This document shows, in pieces, positions 16,666-24,922 of a stretch of DNA of 42,079 bases. Origin of the DNA: Pyrinomonadaceae bacterium MAG19_C2-C3. GTDB taxonomy: Bacteria > Acidobacteriota > Blastocatellia > Pyrinomonadales > Pyrinomonadaceae. The translations under genes and the position numbers were made by a program. The notes below the pieces were generated by a model, which was given only the letters and a program-made list of their open reading frames with translations, had not been told where the DNA came from and searched no databases. How positions within the stretch are numbered: the stretch's first letter is position 1; every line of letters starts with the position of its first letter. Where the stretch lies: contig JANDLT010000040.1 of NCBI GenBank assembly GCA_024330265.1, positions 1 through 42,079 of the forward strand, written 5' to 3'.

Positions 16666-17031
16666 TTACGTCACAAATTCATGTACCAAGTCGAGTTGAG
16701 CCTTGCGTAACTCGAAACGTCCACGACCAAGCACCGCGTCAGGGCGCAAGGCGAGCATCAAGAAATACTCGTTGTTGATAAGACGGAAGGCGACGGATAC
16801 ATCGTCATAAGACAAAACGAGTTCGCGCAACCGCCCGTGACCGATGTCAGTCCCTGTGCGTTGCGCGTTGCGAACCAGCGAGGTGAATTCGGCGGCGGCG
16901 ACATCGAGATTTAGGTCGCGCCCTTCATCGCTTAAAACTTGTTCGACGGCGATGCCGTCAGTTCCCATGATGAGCGCGCCGAGACTGTTTTCGGTACGCC
17001 CCAAAATTGCTTCAAGTGCGTTTTTGAACAA
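16666..17031 (-). CDS. Roadblock/LC7 domain protein (MglB-like)
   Basis: The product of about 121 residues is a single Roadblock/LC7 domain. The N-terminal helix FKNALEAILGRTENSLGALIMGTDGIAVE is characteristic, followed by the conserved LVRNAQRTGTDIGHGRLRELVL segment and the C-terminal helix. Proteins of this fold regulate small Ras-like GTPases; MglB, which acts on MglA to control pilus polarity in Myxococcus, is the best-known example. No MglA is present in the window. I take the TTG at 17031 as the start because homologues begin at this position as far as I recall and GGGAG lies ten bases before it. An in-frame GTG at 17094 would put the start inside a strong hairpin. It lies between pilQ and the pseudopilin modules, which suggests a role in pilus control. 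Confidence 0.8.
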   Translation of the reverse strand: MFKNALEAILGRTENSLGALIMGTDGIAVEQVLSDEGRDLNLDVAAAEFTSLVRNAQRTGTDIGHGRLRELVLSYDDVSVAFRLINNEYFLMLALRPDAVLGRGRFELRKAQLDLVHEFVT

Positions 17032-17068
17032 AGCTTCGTATCTCCCGTTTCGGTAGTTGATGCGAGGC

Positions 17069-17100
17069 GGTGATGTGATTTCAATCGAAATCACATCACC
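17069..17100. repeat. Perfect hairpin between pilQ and the Roadblock gene
   Basis: Two 14-base arms (17069-17082 and 17087-17100, GGTGATGTGATTTC and its complement) enclose a four-base loop. It begins 15 bases after the pilQ stop. It covers an alternative GTG start of the Roadblock gene and ends about 38 bases before its preferred TTG start. No T tract follows on the minus strand, so termination is unlikely; transcript processing or protection of the pilQ message is possible. Confidence 0.65.
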
Positions 17101-17115
17101 GCGCGAAGGTTTTTT

Positions 17116-18930
17116 TTAGGGACGCGAGTTCGGCACGAATTGCACCGGTGAAACAGACGTGTTCGGAGCGTTAATTGAGTTGGGCGAAGGAATCGCGTTC
17201 GGTGCGATTTGCGGATTGCGTTCTTGCAGTTGCGTCGGCGTCGGCGTGTTGGATTGGACGTTGCCGGGTTCGACGGGTTGCAGGATGGTCGTGCTGCGCG
17301 TGCCGGTCGCCGCGACGCCGCTCGTCGGACGCCCGTTGTAGTCCGAGCGATAAATGCGCGGAGTGATGAAGAACAGGATTTCTGCAGTTTGACGTTGTGT
17401 TTGACGACGTTTGAACAGGTTGCCGATAACGGGCAGGCTGCCCGCGCCCGGTGTGCGGAAGATGTTTTGCAATTCGTTGTCGCTGAGTACGCCGCCGACA
17501 ATCGTGGTGCCGCCGTCGGGGACGAGAACTTCGGTTTGCATACGTTGCGTGCTGATGCCCGGCGTGCCGCCCGAAATAATCGTCCGGTCAACCGAGTTGT
17601 TTTCCGCGACCACGCGCAGGAGAACCGTTCCGGCATCGGTGATTTGCGGCGTCACGGAGAGACGCAATGGAACGGAAACGTAAGTCGTGGTGAAGACAAT
17701 CGCGCCGCCCGCCGCGCCGCCGCCCTGTGCCGTGACGATTGGGATTTGCGAACCCGATTCGATTTGCGCCGGACGATTATTGAGTGCCGTGACGCGCGGG
17801 CTGGCGATGACTTTCGCTTGTCCTTTGCTTTCGCCCGCCGTGATAAGCGCGCTGATTTGCGCCGTGCCGATGATGCCCGTCGTCAAACCGATAACCGTGT
17901 TTGAAGCGGCGGAAATCAACGGGTTAGTCGGATTCAAAGGTCCTTGCGGGATACCGCCGGGACGCAAGCCGATGGTGTCGCCACCACTGCCGCCGCCGCT
18001 GTCACCACCGGGAGAGCCGGGTCCTGTGCCGAAAGAACCGAGACTGCCGCGATTCGTGCCGATGGCGATGGCGTTGAGTTGCACGCCGATGTCGCGCGAG
18101 AAGTTGCGTTGCGCGATGACGATGCGCGTTTCGATTTCGACTTGCGGTTCGGGTTGGTCGAGCAGGTTGATGAGTTGCTTGACGGCTTCGATGTTGACGC
18201 GCACATCCGTGACGATAAGCGTGTTCGAGCGTCCGTCAACTTCAATCGCACCGCGCCGCGAAAGACGACGCGCGATAATCGGAAGTATTCCTTGATCGCC
18301 GCCGCCGCCCGTCGCATCGCCGCCCGCCCCGCCGGAAAAACTATCGGTCGTCGTGCCGCCCGCGAACCCGCCCGTTGAACCGGCGGCTTGCGCGAGCGTG
18401 CCGGACGCGCGTGCGTAATTCAAACGAATGTATTCGGTGACAAGGGGTTCATTACTAAGTTGCGCGTCGCGTATTCGTTGCTGCGTCGTCGCTTCATCGG
18501 CAAGGACTTGTTGCGTCGCCACGCGCAGGATTGAACCTTGCACATCAATGCCGAGACGGTTGGCGCGCAAGATGGCATCGAGGGCGACGTTCCACGGAAC
18601 TTCGTTGACCGTGACGGTGACGGGAACTGCGCCGACCGAACTGTCAATCACGAAGTTCACGCCGTACTGTTCGGTGATGTAGTTGAAGATGTCGCGCACA
18701 TCGGCGTTGACGACGTTTAAGTTTATCGGTTCACCGACGAAGCCGGGCTGCCCGTACTGTCGCCCTTGCGTTTGCGGTTGGGCGGTGTCGGCGGCGGAAG
18801 CGACGACGAGCGTGGTCGCTTGCGGTGAAGACATTTGGAGAGCGAACGTGGGCGCGACGAGCGTGGTCACAAGCGAGAAGACGAGCAGGCTTCTCAAAGT
18901 GATTCTGCGGCAGCGATGAAGGTGTGTCAT
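17116..18930 (-). CDS. pilQ: Type IV pilus secretin PilQ
   Basis: The product of about 604 residues forms the outer-membrane ring through which the pilus passes. A signal peptide (to about residue 30) is followed by an STN domain at about 69-138, an N1/secretin short domain at about 164-262, and a secretin domain from about 265 that ends with LPVIGNLFKRR and EILFFITPRI. Gly/Ser-rich loops sit inside the N1 domain (about 183-213) and near residues 290-330. The AMIN domains found at the N-terminus of proteobacterial PilQ are absent. The start at 18930 is supported by AAGGA about nine bases upstream, while 18996 would add 22 residues. A 253-base gap separates it from pilP, longer than other gaps in the operon. 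Confidence 0.93.
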   Translation of the reverse strand: MTHLHRCRRITLRSLLVFSLVTTLVAPTFALQMSSPQATTLVVASAADTAQPQTQGRQYGQPGFVGEPINLNVVNADVRDIFNYITEQYGVNFVIDSSVGAVPVTVTVNEVPWNVALDAILRANRLGIDVQGSILRVATQQVLADEATTQQRIRDAQLSNEPLVTEYIRLNYARASGTLAQAAGSTGGFAGGTTTDSFSGGAGGDATGGGGDQGILPIIARRLSRRGAIEVDGRSNTLIVTDVRVNIEAVKQLINLLDQPEPQVEIETRIVIAQRNFSRDIGVQLNAIAIGTNRGSLGSFGTGPGSPGGDSGGGSGGDTIGLRPGGIPQGPLNPTNPLISAASNTVIGLTTGIIGTAQISALITAGESKGQAKVIASPRVTALNNRPAQIESGSQIPIVTAQGGGAAGGAIVFTTTYVSVPLRLSVTPQITDAGTVLLRVVAENNSVDRTIISGGTPGISTQRMQTEVLVPDGGTTIVGGVLSDNELQNIFRTPGAGSLPVIGNLFKRRQTQRQTAEILFFITPRIYRSDYNGRPTSGVAATGTRSTTILQPVEPGNVQSNTPTPTQLQERNPQIAPNAIPSPNSINAPNTSVSPVQFVPNSRP

Positions 18931-18977
18931 GGATTTCATCCTTAACTTGATTGAACTTGACTTGATTAGGTAGGAGG

Positions 18978-19046
18978 CGGGCGACCGATTCGCCACGCGC
19001 TGTCGCCCGTCGCAAACAACCTTCTAAGGGCGAAGGTTTTGTTTGC
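18978..19046. other. Structured spacer between pilP and pilQ
   Basis: The 253-base gap before pilQ holds two hairpins: an 8-bp stem CGGGCGAC (18978-18985) with GTCGCCCG (19002-19009), and a 13-bp stem with a two-base bulge (19012-19024 with 19032-19046, GCAAACAA...TTGTTTGC). Neither is followed by a T tract on the minus strand. I see no reading frame with a good start in the gap. It may tune secretin expression relative to pilMNOP. Confidence 0.5.
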
Positions 19047-19183
19047 ACCAAGCGCGCGCCGCACAAAGCGTTTGTCGGTCGCAAAGCCGGAAGATTGACA
19101 AGGTGAGGCGATGGGGAGATTTCCGCTTTTGCCTCTCTCGAAAGACAGGAAAGAACAGGTCGGCGGTTACGCGGGGAGCGACA

Positions 19184-19858
19184 TTATTCAGGCAGTGACG
19201 ATGGCACACTCGCCGTCGTCGAAGATGTTGATGATGGCGGCGGCGGCGGTGGCGGCGCAACCGGCGCGCCGCTCCGCGAAGTCATGCCGTCGGTGACGGC
19301 GTTGGCTTTACGCAAAGGCTTCACCTCGACTTTGATGTCGCGCTTGCCGTCCGAGAAAGTCGTGACGCGGCGGAAAACTAAGCGGCTTTCTTCGACCGCG
19401 ACGAGTTGACCATCGTAAAACGCTTCGCCGGGATAGATGACGTAAGAGAGTTTTATCGGTGTCGCTTCGACCATCGCGGCATAACCGCGCGGCGTGCGAA
19501 AGATTCCCGTGACCTGAACTTCGTCAAGCAAAAACGCCGTGACGGGTTTCGGGGCAGGGGTTTGAGCGTTCATCGCGCTGACCTTTTGCGCCTTATAACG
19601 GTCAATGCGGGCTTGCACGTCGGGGACGGCGACGGGCATCGGAGCGGGTTTGACGACGACGACTTTATTGGTCTTCGGGTTGCGCTTCGTGACGACGACA
19701 ACCGCGCGGCGTTTGGCGAACGGGTCGGCTTGCGATGGACGATAAACGCTCTGCGCGTTTGCACTCGAAGCACAAAGGGTGATGCCGCCGAAGAACGCGA
19801 CGGTGGCAAGAGGCAACAGGCGCGTCGTGAAGCGTGAAAGTTTATTGGTGAATTGCAT
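19184..19858 (-). CDS. pilP: Pilus assembly protein PilP-like
   Basis: The 224-residue product has a signal peptide ending near ASSANA|Q, a basic linker with repeated Val (RRAVVVVTKRNPKTNKVVVVKP), and a small beta domain at about 113-170 (DEVQVTGIFRTPRGYAAMVEATPIKLSYVIYPGEAFYDGQLVAVEESRLVFRR, here split only by my reading) that fits the PilP fold. PilP links the PilN/PilO inner-membrane pair to PilQ. The mature N-terminus has no lipobox cysteine, unlike classical PilP lipoproteins. The C-terminus is a Pro/Ser/Thr-rich tail. It lies 75 bases after pilO. The identification rests on both the domain and its position between pilO and pilQ. Confidence 0.8.
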   Translation of the reverse strand: MQFTNKLSRFTTRLLPLATVAFFGGITLCASSANAQSVYRPSQADPFAKRRAVVVVTKRNPKTNKVVVVKPAPMPVAVPDVQARIDRYKAQKVSAMNAQTPAPKPVTAFLLDEVQVTGIFRTPRGYAAMVEATPIKLSYVIYPGEAFYDGQLVAVEESRLVFRRVTTFSDGKRDIKVEVKPLRKANAVTDGMTSRSGAPVAPPPPPPPSSTSSTTASVPSSLPE

Positions 19859-19933
19859 AATCGTTTTGACCTTGCGCGTTAAGACTCGGACGAAAGATAG
19901 ATAATCGCAGTTGATGTGCGGGTTCGGGATTCT

Positions 19934-20623
19934 TTAGAAACTCGTCTTGGTCGGCGTGATGGGAGCGGTGACGGCGGCGGGAATTACCCCGCCCGGAACT
20001 GCCGCGCCGGGAACTGCCGCCGCGCCGGGTTTAGCCGCCGCGCCGGGTGCGGCTTGTTCAAGCTTCTCCGCCGAAACGTAATAAGCGTTCAAAGTAAATT
20101 GCGCGTCAATCGTGCTTCCGCCCGCTTGCGATACGTTGCGGTTGACTCTGAAATCGGAGATGGAAACGATGCGTTGATACTGCGCCATGTCCGCGAAGAA
20201 GCTGCCGAGATTGTTGTATGAACCGGAGATTTCGACTTCAATCGGTTTGCTGAAATAGAAGTCTTGCTGCACGTCTTCCTTCGGCGTGAAGCGGCGAACG
20301 CTCATCCGCCCGCGTGCGCGGTCTTGCAAACCCTGAAGCACGACGGTCAACTCGCGTTGTTCGGGAAGCAAGGCTTTGAGTTCTTCATATTCGGCTTGCT
20401 TCTGCGCGTAAGCGGCGCGAAATTCGTTGATGCGTTGCGAAGCGATGCGCGCCTTTTCGTTGTCTTGCTTGAGCTTCTCGACCTGTTCGACGACGCTCGC
20501 GGTTTCTTCTTTGACCGGGCTGGTCACAAAATTCCAGAACCCGAAATAGAGCAGGATGGCGAGTCCGCCGAAGACGGCGACTTGGTGAAACGGTTTGCCG
20601 TGCAATGATTTGAGTCTTGACAT
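19934..20623 (-). CDS. pilO: Pilus assembly protein PilO
   Basis: The 229-residue product has a short cytoplasmic N-terminus, one membrane helix at about residues 13-33, a coiled coil at about 38-85 (EEtASVVEQVEKLKQDNEKA) and a ferredoxin-like domain at about 86-195 (LPEQRELTVVLQGLQDRARG). This order defines PilO, which pairs with PilN in the inner-membrane alignment complex. The last 35 residues are an Ala/Pro/Gly-rich low-complexity tail that is not typical of PilO and may be disordered. A good ribosome-binding site (AAGGGAAG) lies eight bases before the ATG. It lies 59 bases after pilN. Confidence 0.92.
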   Translation of the reverse strand: MSRLKSLHGKPFHQVAVFGGLAILLYFGFWNFVTSPVKEETASVVEQVEKLKQDNEKARIASQRINEFRAAYAQKQAEYEELKALLPEQRELTVVLQGLQDRARGRMSVRRFTPKEDVQQDFYFSKPIEVEISGSYNNLGSFFADMAQYQRIVSISDFRVNRNVSQAGGSTIDAQFTLNAYYVSAEKLEQAAPGAAAKPGAAAVPGAAVPGGVIPAAVTAPITPTKTSF

Positions 20624-20682
20624 GATGGCTACTTCCCTTCACGCACGCGGCGTGTGTGGTGATTCATTAGGCGGGCTTATCT

Positions 20683-21405
20683 TTACTGTTGAACGATTTG
20701 CGGAGCGACGCTCGATGCGACGCTCGCGGTCGGGACGGCAGAGGACGGCGCGACGACGGGCGGCGTGTAACGCGCTTTGACGACAAAGCTGACGGTTTCC
20801 GGTTTCGGTAAGCTTCCGACTCCTGCTTCGCTGCCCGGAGCGGGGGTGATGGTGATGTTGTCTAACGCCTTGCGCTGAAGTTCGATGCTGACGTTGGTGA
20901 ACAAGCCGGAAGAAAATTCAAGGCTGCGACCGAATTCCGTGACCGCCATTTCGTTTGGCGAATCGCCGCGCACGATTAACTCTCCGGCTTTCTGTTCAAT
21001 CGCTTCGAGTTTGAAATCGTTGAGCGACGGGATGCGTTCGTTTATCGCCGACAACACTTCAACCGGACCTTTCTGATTGGCGCGCAATTGCTTGATGGCT
21101 TCGACGCGGGCGGCAACCGCCGTCGTCTGCTTCTCAAGTTCGGCTTGCTCTTTCATCACGGCTTGCATCTGCACCGCGACGCGCTGTTGTTCTTCGAGGT
21201 CGGCTTGTGCTTGCGCGCTGTTCGACGACGTAATCCAGTAGTCGAACACCATGCCCAACATCATCAAGCCGAAGACGGCGGAGGCGAGCATTATCATTTG
21301 CGATTGCGGGTTGGCGATTCGCTTTTCAACCGCCGCCGCGACGTTGCCCATCTCGGCATTGCCCACGCGGTCGGTCACGGAATTGAGTAAATTTATTTTA
21401 ATCAT
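20683..21405 (-). CDS. pilN: Pilus assembly protein PilN
   Basis: The 240-residue product starts MIKINLLN, the conserved peptide by which PilN binds the PilM ATPase-fold protein. A membrane helix lies at about 37-58, followed by a coiled coil (QADLEEQQRVAVQMQAVMKE) and a PilN domain (PVEVLSAINERIPSL onward). The C-terminal 25 residues are Val/Pro/Ala-rich. The ATG shares its A with the pilM stop (TAATG), so the two genes are translationally coupled. GAGGAG precedes the start inside pilM. Confidence 0.93.
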   Translation of the reverse strand: MIKINLLNSVTDRVGNAEMGNVAAAVEKRIANPQSQMIMLASAVFGLMMLGMVFDYWITSSNSAQAQADLEEQQRVAVQMQAVMKEQAELEKQTTAVAARVEAIKQLRANQKGPVEVLSAINERIPSLNDFKLEAIEQKAGELIVRGDSPNEMAVTEFGRSLEFSSGLFTNVSIELQRKALDNITITPAPGSEAGVGSLPKPETVSFVVKARYTPPVVAPSSAVPTASVASSVAPQIVQQ

Positions 21406-22478
21406 TAGGCTTCCACTCCTCTCAACGCGAGTCCGACGGCGACGACCATTTCCGCCGTCACTTCGCGCATCCAGTCAGGGTCGAACTTGCGCGCGTCAAC
21501 TTTGATACGACGAAACGGGTCGAGCATTTCAACCGGCATCTCAAAGCGCGTGGCGAGATGTTCGACAAGTCCCCGCACCTTCGCGCCGCCACCCGCGACG
21601 TAAATACGGCTTACGCCCTGCGCGTCATCTTCCATCGCGGTCGCGCGATAGAAATCAAACGTCTTGCCGATTTCATGCGCCAGCATCTCCGTCACGCTTT
21701 CCATAATCTCGTCGAGATTGTGCATCGCGCCGTTGCCCGATACATGCTCCGCGACGCCGCTACGCTTCACGCCTTCGGCTTCTTCGCGCGTCAATCCCAA
21801 TTCCTTCTGCAAGACGTTCGTATATTGGTTGCCGCCGACCGTCACGTCGCGCGTAAAAACGCTTTGCACTCCACACACGATGTTGATGTTCATCGTCGAA
21901 GCACCGACGTTCAACAACGCGACGACTTCCGTGTTCGCGGGTTCATAGTTGACTTCATAACAGTTCTGCAAAGCGAAAGCGTCAACGTCAATAATCTCCG
22001 GCTGCTTGCCCGCGAGTTGAATCGCCTGCCGCAAGTTCGCCACGCGGTCGCGCTTGCACGCCGCCATCAAAACTTGTAATGACTCTGTGGTCGAGTTGAC
22101 GATTTGATAATCGAGCGAGACATCCGCGATGTCGAACGGGATATGTTCTTCGGCGTGCCAGTCAATAGATTCTTCGAGTTCGGCTTCGCTCATCTGCGGG
22201 ACGAGAATGTTTTTGATGATGACCGAGTGACCGCTGACGCCTGCCGCGACCGCGTTCGAGCGTATGTTGTGTTGCGTGAAAAGCCCGGCGATGGCGTTTG
22301 ACACGTCGTTTAATTCCATAATCTGACCGTCAACGACGGTATCCGACGGCAACTCGTTGAAGCCGAGACTGACGAGCGAGAGATTGCCCGGCTTGCCGCT
22401 TAGTTCGACGGCTTTGACGGAACTCGAACCGATGTCAAGACCGACGATCTGTTTTTTAGCGAAACTTTTTTTGAACAT
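21405..22478 (-). CDS. pilM: Pilus assembly protein PilM (actin-like)
   Basis: The 357-residue product is a cytoplasmic actin-fold protein that recruits PilN. The first phosphate loop VGLDIGSSSVKAVEL is at residues 12-26, and a second nucleotide-binding segment YVAGGGAKVRGL lies near residue 295. The length is normal for the family. It is the first gene of the pilMNOPQ operon. It follows a leader of about 480 bases with a sigma-70-like promoter and a predicted cyclic-di-GMP riboswitch. An AAGGA lies about 12 bases before the ATG. Confidence 0.94.
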   Translation of the reverse strand: MFKKSFAKKQIVGLDIGSSSVKAVELSGKPGNLSLVSLGFNELPSDTVVDGQIMELNDVSNAIAGLFTQHNIRSNAVAAGVSGHSVIIKNILVPQMSEAELEESIDWHAEEHIPFDIADVSLDYQIVNSTTESLQVLMAACKRDRVANLRQAIQLAGKQPEIIDVDAFALQNCYEVNYEPANTEVVALLNVGASTMNINIVCGVQSVFTRDVTVGGNQYTNVLQKELGLTREEAEGVKRSGVAEHVSGNGAMHNLDEIMESVTEMLAHEIGKTFDFYRATAMEDDAQGVSRIYVAGGGAKVRGLVEHLATRFEMPVEMLDPFRRIKVDARKFDPDWMREVTAEMVVAVGLALRGVEA

Positions 22479-22804
22479 AACGAAAGAAGTCCTTGACTGG
22501 TGACGGTGGCGGGTTAGAGGTTAATTGATGCGGTGTCCTTGAGTAATGCGATGCGTATTTCCAGTCGCGTCGGCAAGCATTGATAGCTATACCGTGAACT
22601 TAACTCGATGCGACCGGCGGGCAAACTACGGCGTGTCGTGAAGCAACGGCGCGTTGTTGGGATAAACGCGAAAGAGGCGAAAGCGAAATTAGATTTTCGC
22701 TTTCTGAAACCTGTGCGGGTTGTGACCGGGATGCCGAAGACGTGTAGGTAGGTTTGAGTGTGGAAAGAATCGCGGCGTTTTAGGATTAAACGCCCGACAT
22801 GCTC
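22479..22804 (-). promoter_or_regulatory. pilM leader downstream of the riboswitch
   Basis: No gene is visible in this stretch. On the minus strand a hairpin GGCGTTT...AAACGCC (22774-22780 with 22788-22794) follows the riboswitch directly. A second hairpin with perfect 10-base arms GAAAGCGAAA/TTTCGCTTTC (22679-22688 with 22695-22704) lies further on and is followed by a pyrimidine-rich stretch. Either could act as the expression platform, but neither has a textbook U tract. The mechanism of control therefore cannot be told from sequence. Confidence 0.45.
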
Positions 22805-22899
22805 AAATCGTTACCGGCAACCCAGCCGAGTCGTTTTTAATGACGACTCCCGTTGGCTTTGCGACTCCCGCTCACACGGGATGTGCCTTGAATCGGTTT
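22805..22899 (-). promoter_or_regulatory. Class I cyclic-di-GMP (GEMM-I) riboswitch
   Basis: Read on the minus strand, the region shows the GEMM-I landmarks in order. There is AAGGCACA, then a stem CCCGU/GCGGG capped by a GUGA tetraloop (GNRA class). The invariant joint GUCGCAAAGCC follows, then a second stem of seven pairs (GAGTCGT/ACGACTC), and the closing GGCTGGGTTGCCGG. The GNRA loop and its position match the tertiary docking element of the family. In my hand alignment to the Vibrio Vc2 riboswitch, the base equivalent to G20 is G, which favours cyclic-di-GMP over cyclic GMP-AMP. It lies about 60 bases after the predicted transcription start and upstream of pilM. A covariance-model search would confirm it. 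Confidence 0.87.
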
Positions 22900-22965
22900 T
22901 CAATGCTCATGAATCCGTGAACTGCACTTCACTGTGAAGGCAAGGCGGTTTCACCAAGCACTCAA

Positions 22966-22994
22966 ACTATACGAAACGGAAATAACATTGTCAA
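22966..22994 (-). promoter_or_regulatory. Sigma-70-type promoter of the pilMNOPQ operon
   Basis: On the minus strand TTGACA (22989-22994) is followed after exactly 17 bases by TATAGT (22966-22971). The -35 box is a perfect consensus and the -10 box differs from TATAAT at one position. It lies about 70 bases upstream of the riboswitch and fits the start of the long pilM leader. Confidence 0.75.
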
Positions 22995-23151
22995 ACAAGT
23001 TTTTGCAAAATAACCGATTGTGTCGTTCAAGATGATAAAACAAGGTCAGAATGCCCGATAAATACAGGGTAATCAGTTGGCTGTCGTGTTTAACATTCTG
23101 TCTCCGACGGCTTCTTGCTTATGCCTTAACGGGCAGTTAGGATGCCTTCGC

Positions 23152-24894
23152 ATGAAAAGGCTTCGCGTAGTTTTATCTTTCATACTTGTTTGCGTTGTGC
23201 TGGCGGCAGCATGGCTGTGGTGGAATCGCCGCATTACGGTGGACATGGCGGAATATGTGTCCGCCGACGCGCTGATTTTCATCGAAGCCAACGACCTCGC
23301 GGCTATCGCGGAAGCGATGACGGCGACGGATGTATGGCAGAAAACCGCTCCCGCGATTGACAGTAAAATCACCGCCGGACGCATCGGTTGGGCGGGTTGG
23401 TTCACACGTTTGACGGGCATCGGTTCGGCGGAAACCGTCGTCCTCGCGCGTTCGCAAATCGCGGTCGCCGCGCTTGGCGTTGAAGCGACGAATCCGAATC
23501 AAGACTTGGTAATCAAACCGCGTCTCGCCATCATTCTCGAAACGCACACGGGCGCGAGACGCACGCACGACGGCGCGGAGAGTCTCGCGGGTCGCCTCGC
23601 TAAAAATCTTTACGGTGAGCCGCGCATCGAACGCACGGCGACGACGGCAGCGGACGACATTCAATGGACGACATGGACGGCGACGGACGCGGCGGAGCGG
23701 CGCATCGTCTTGGCGACGATTGGCAGTCTCGCAATTATCGGGAATGAGCGCGCGGCGGTTGAAACCTGTCTCGCGGTCAGACGCGGCGAACGTCCGAGTC
23801 TCGCGGGCAATGTCGAGATGATGCGGATGCGCGAACGTGTGGATGCGGCGAACGCCCTCGCGTTCGGGTTCGTCTCCGCCGCTAACGCCAACACGTTGTT
23901 CAAAATCATCGCTCCGATTTACCTCGCCCAAACTTCGGCGGACGTAAAGATTCAGAGCGCGGCGGCGACGGTCTTACCGCAACTTGCGAGCAGATTTCTA
24001 AACGGCGCGGCGTGGAGCGTGCGTGCGGACGCGGGGGCGATGGAAGAAATCTTCGTCTTCCGATTGCCAAACACATTGACGATGCGCGCACGCGACGGCA
24101 TACAAATTTCCGATGCCACGTCATGGCAGACAGCCGAACGCATCCTGCCCGCGAACACCGCGCAAGCCACGCTCTATTCGTTACGCGAACCGGCATTCGC
24201 ATGGCGCACGCTGAACGCGATTATCTCGTCGCAACTGGAAATGATAATCGCTCCGCTCGCGGTCGGGTTACTGGAGAAATCCCTTGTCACCTACGGCATC
24301 GAAGCACCGCGCGAATTTCTTTCGGCAATCGGAAGTGATATATGGACAGCGCGACTTGACGCGGAAGGCGAGCGCACAATTTTAATCGCCACAGTGCGCG
24401 ACCGGGTTAAGCTTGAACGCGAAGTGCGGCGCACGATGGACGGCGGAGCGCGCACAATTCAAATCGGTGATGCGACGTTAATCGTTGCCGCGCGTACCGA
24501 CACGGACGACGAACGACAAGCGGCGGGCTTCGTGCATGACCACATCGTGCTTGGCGATGAAAGCGATGTACGCGCGTGTCTCGAAGCCGCCGCGCGTAAT
24601 CAAACATTGGCGACACGCGAAGGCTTCCGGCGGTTGACCGAAACGAATCAAGCTCCCGATTTAGTGACGACGATTAGCGATAATCAAGCCGTGACGCGCA
24701 CCGTGCTTGAAGTGCTGTCGGGTCTGGATTCACAAACTAAATCATCACAGAACCGCGAGCGCGTCTTTCGTGAAGCGATTGCCCCGCACGCTTACGCCGT
24801 GACGCGCACCAACATCACAGAGGACGGCATCGAACGCCGCACACATTCATCTTTCGGTCAGTTCGGGCGACTCATCGCGCTGCTTGCGAATTGA
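23152..24894 (+). CDS. Membrane-anchored protein of unknown function, DUF3352-like
   Basis: The 580-residue product has a basic N-terminus and one membrane helix (about residues 6-25, VVLSFILVCVVLAAAWLWW), then a long extracytoplasmic region rich in Ala, Arg and Thr. The overall shape and segments such as YVSADALIFIEANDLAAI and HIVLGDESDVRACLEAAARN resemble the DUF3352 family, whose role is unknown. The start at 23152 has AGGA nine bases upstream; an in-frame ATG at 23077 has no such site and would hide the membrane helix. It is transcribed away from the pilus operon. No link to pili can be shown from sequence. Confidence 0.7.
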   Translation: MKRLRVVLSFILVCVVLAAAWLWWNRRITVDMAEYVSADALIFIEANDLAAIAEAMTATDVWQKTAPAIDSKITAGRIGWAGWFTRLTGIGSAETVVLARSQIAVAALGVEATNPNQDLVIKPRLAIILETHTGARRTHDGAESLAGRLAKNLYGEPRIERTATTAADDIQWTTWTATDAAERRIVLATIGSLAIIGNERAAVETCLAVRRGERPSLAGNVEMMRMRERVDAANALAFGFVSAANANTLFKIIAPIYLAQTSADVKIQSAAATVLPQLASRFLNGAAWSVRADAGAMEEIFVFRLPNTLTMRARDGIQISDATSWQTAERILPANTAQATLYSLREPAFAWRTLNAIISSQLEMIIAPLAVGLLEKSLVTYGIEAPREFLSAIGSDIWTARLDAEGERTILIATVRDRVKLEREVRRTMDGGARTIQIGDATLIVAARTDTDDERQAAGFVHDHIVLGDESDVRACLEAAARNQTLATREGFRRLTETNQAPDLVTTISDNQAVTRTVLEVLSGLDSQTKSSQNRERVFREAIAPHAYAVTRTNITEDGIERRTHSSFGQFGRLIALLAN

Positions 24895-24922
24895 TGAAGC
24901 GCGAAATTGCGACAAGCAATTT

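Noticed and set aside
17209..17904. 231-codon plus-strand frame opposite pilQ
   Set aside because: Antisense shadow of the secretin domain; the translated product is Arg/Ala/Asp-rich with no family features.
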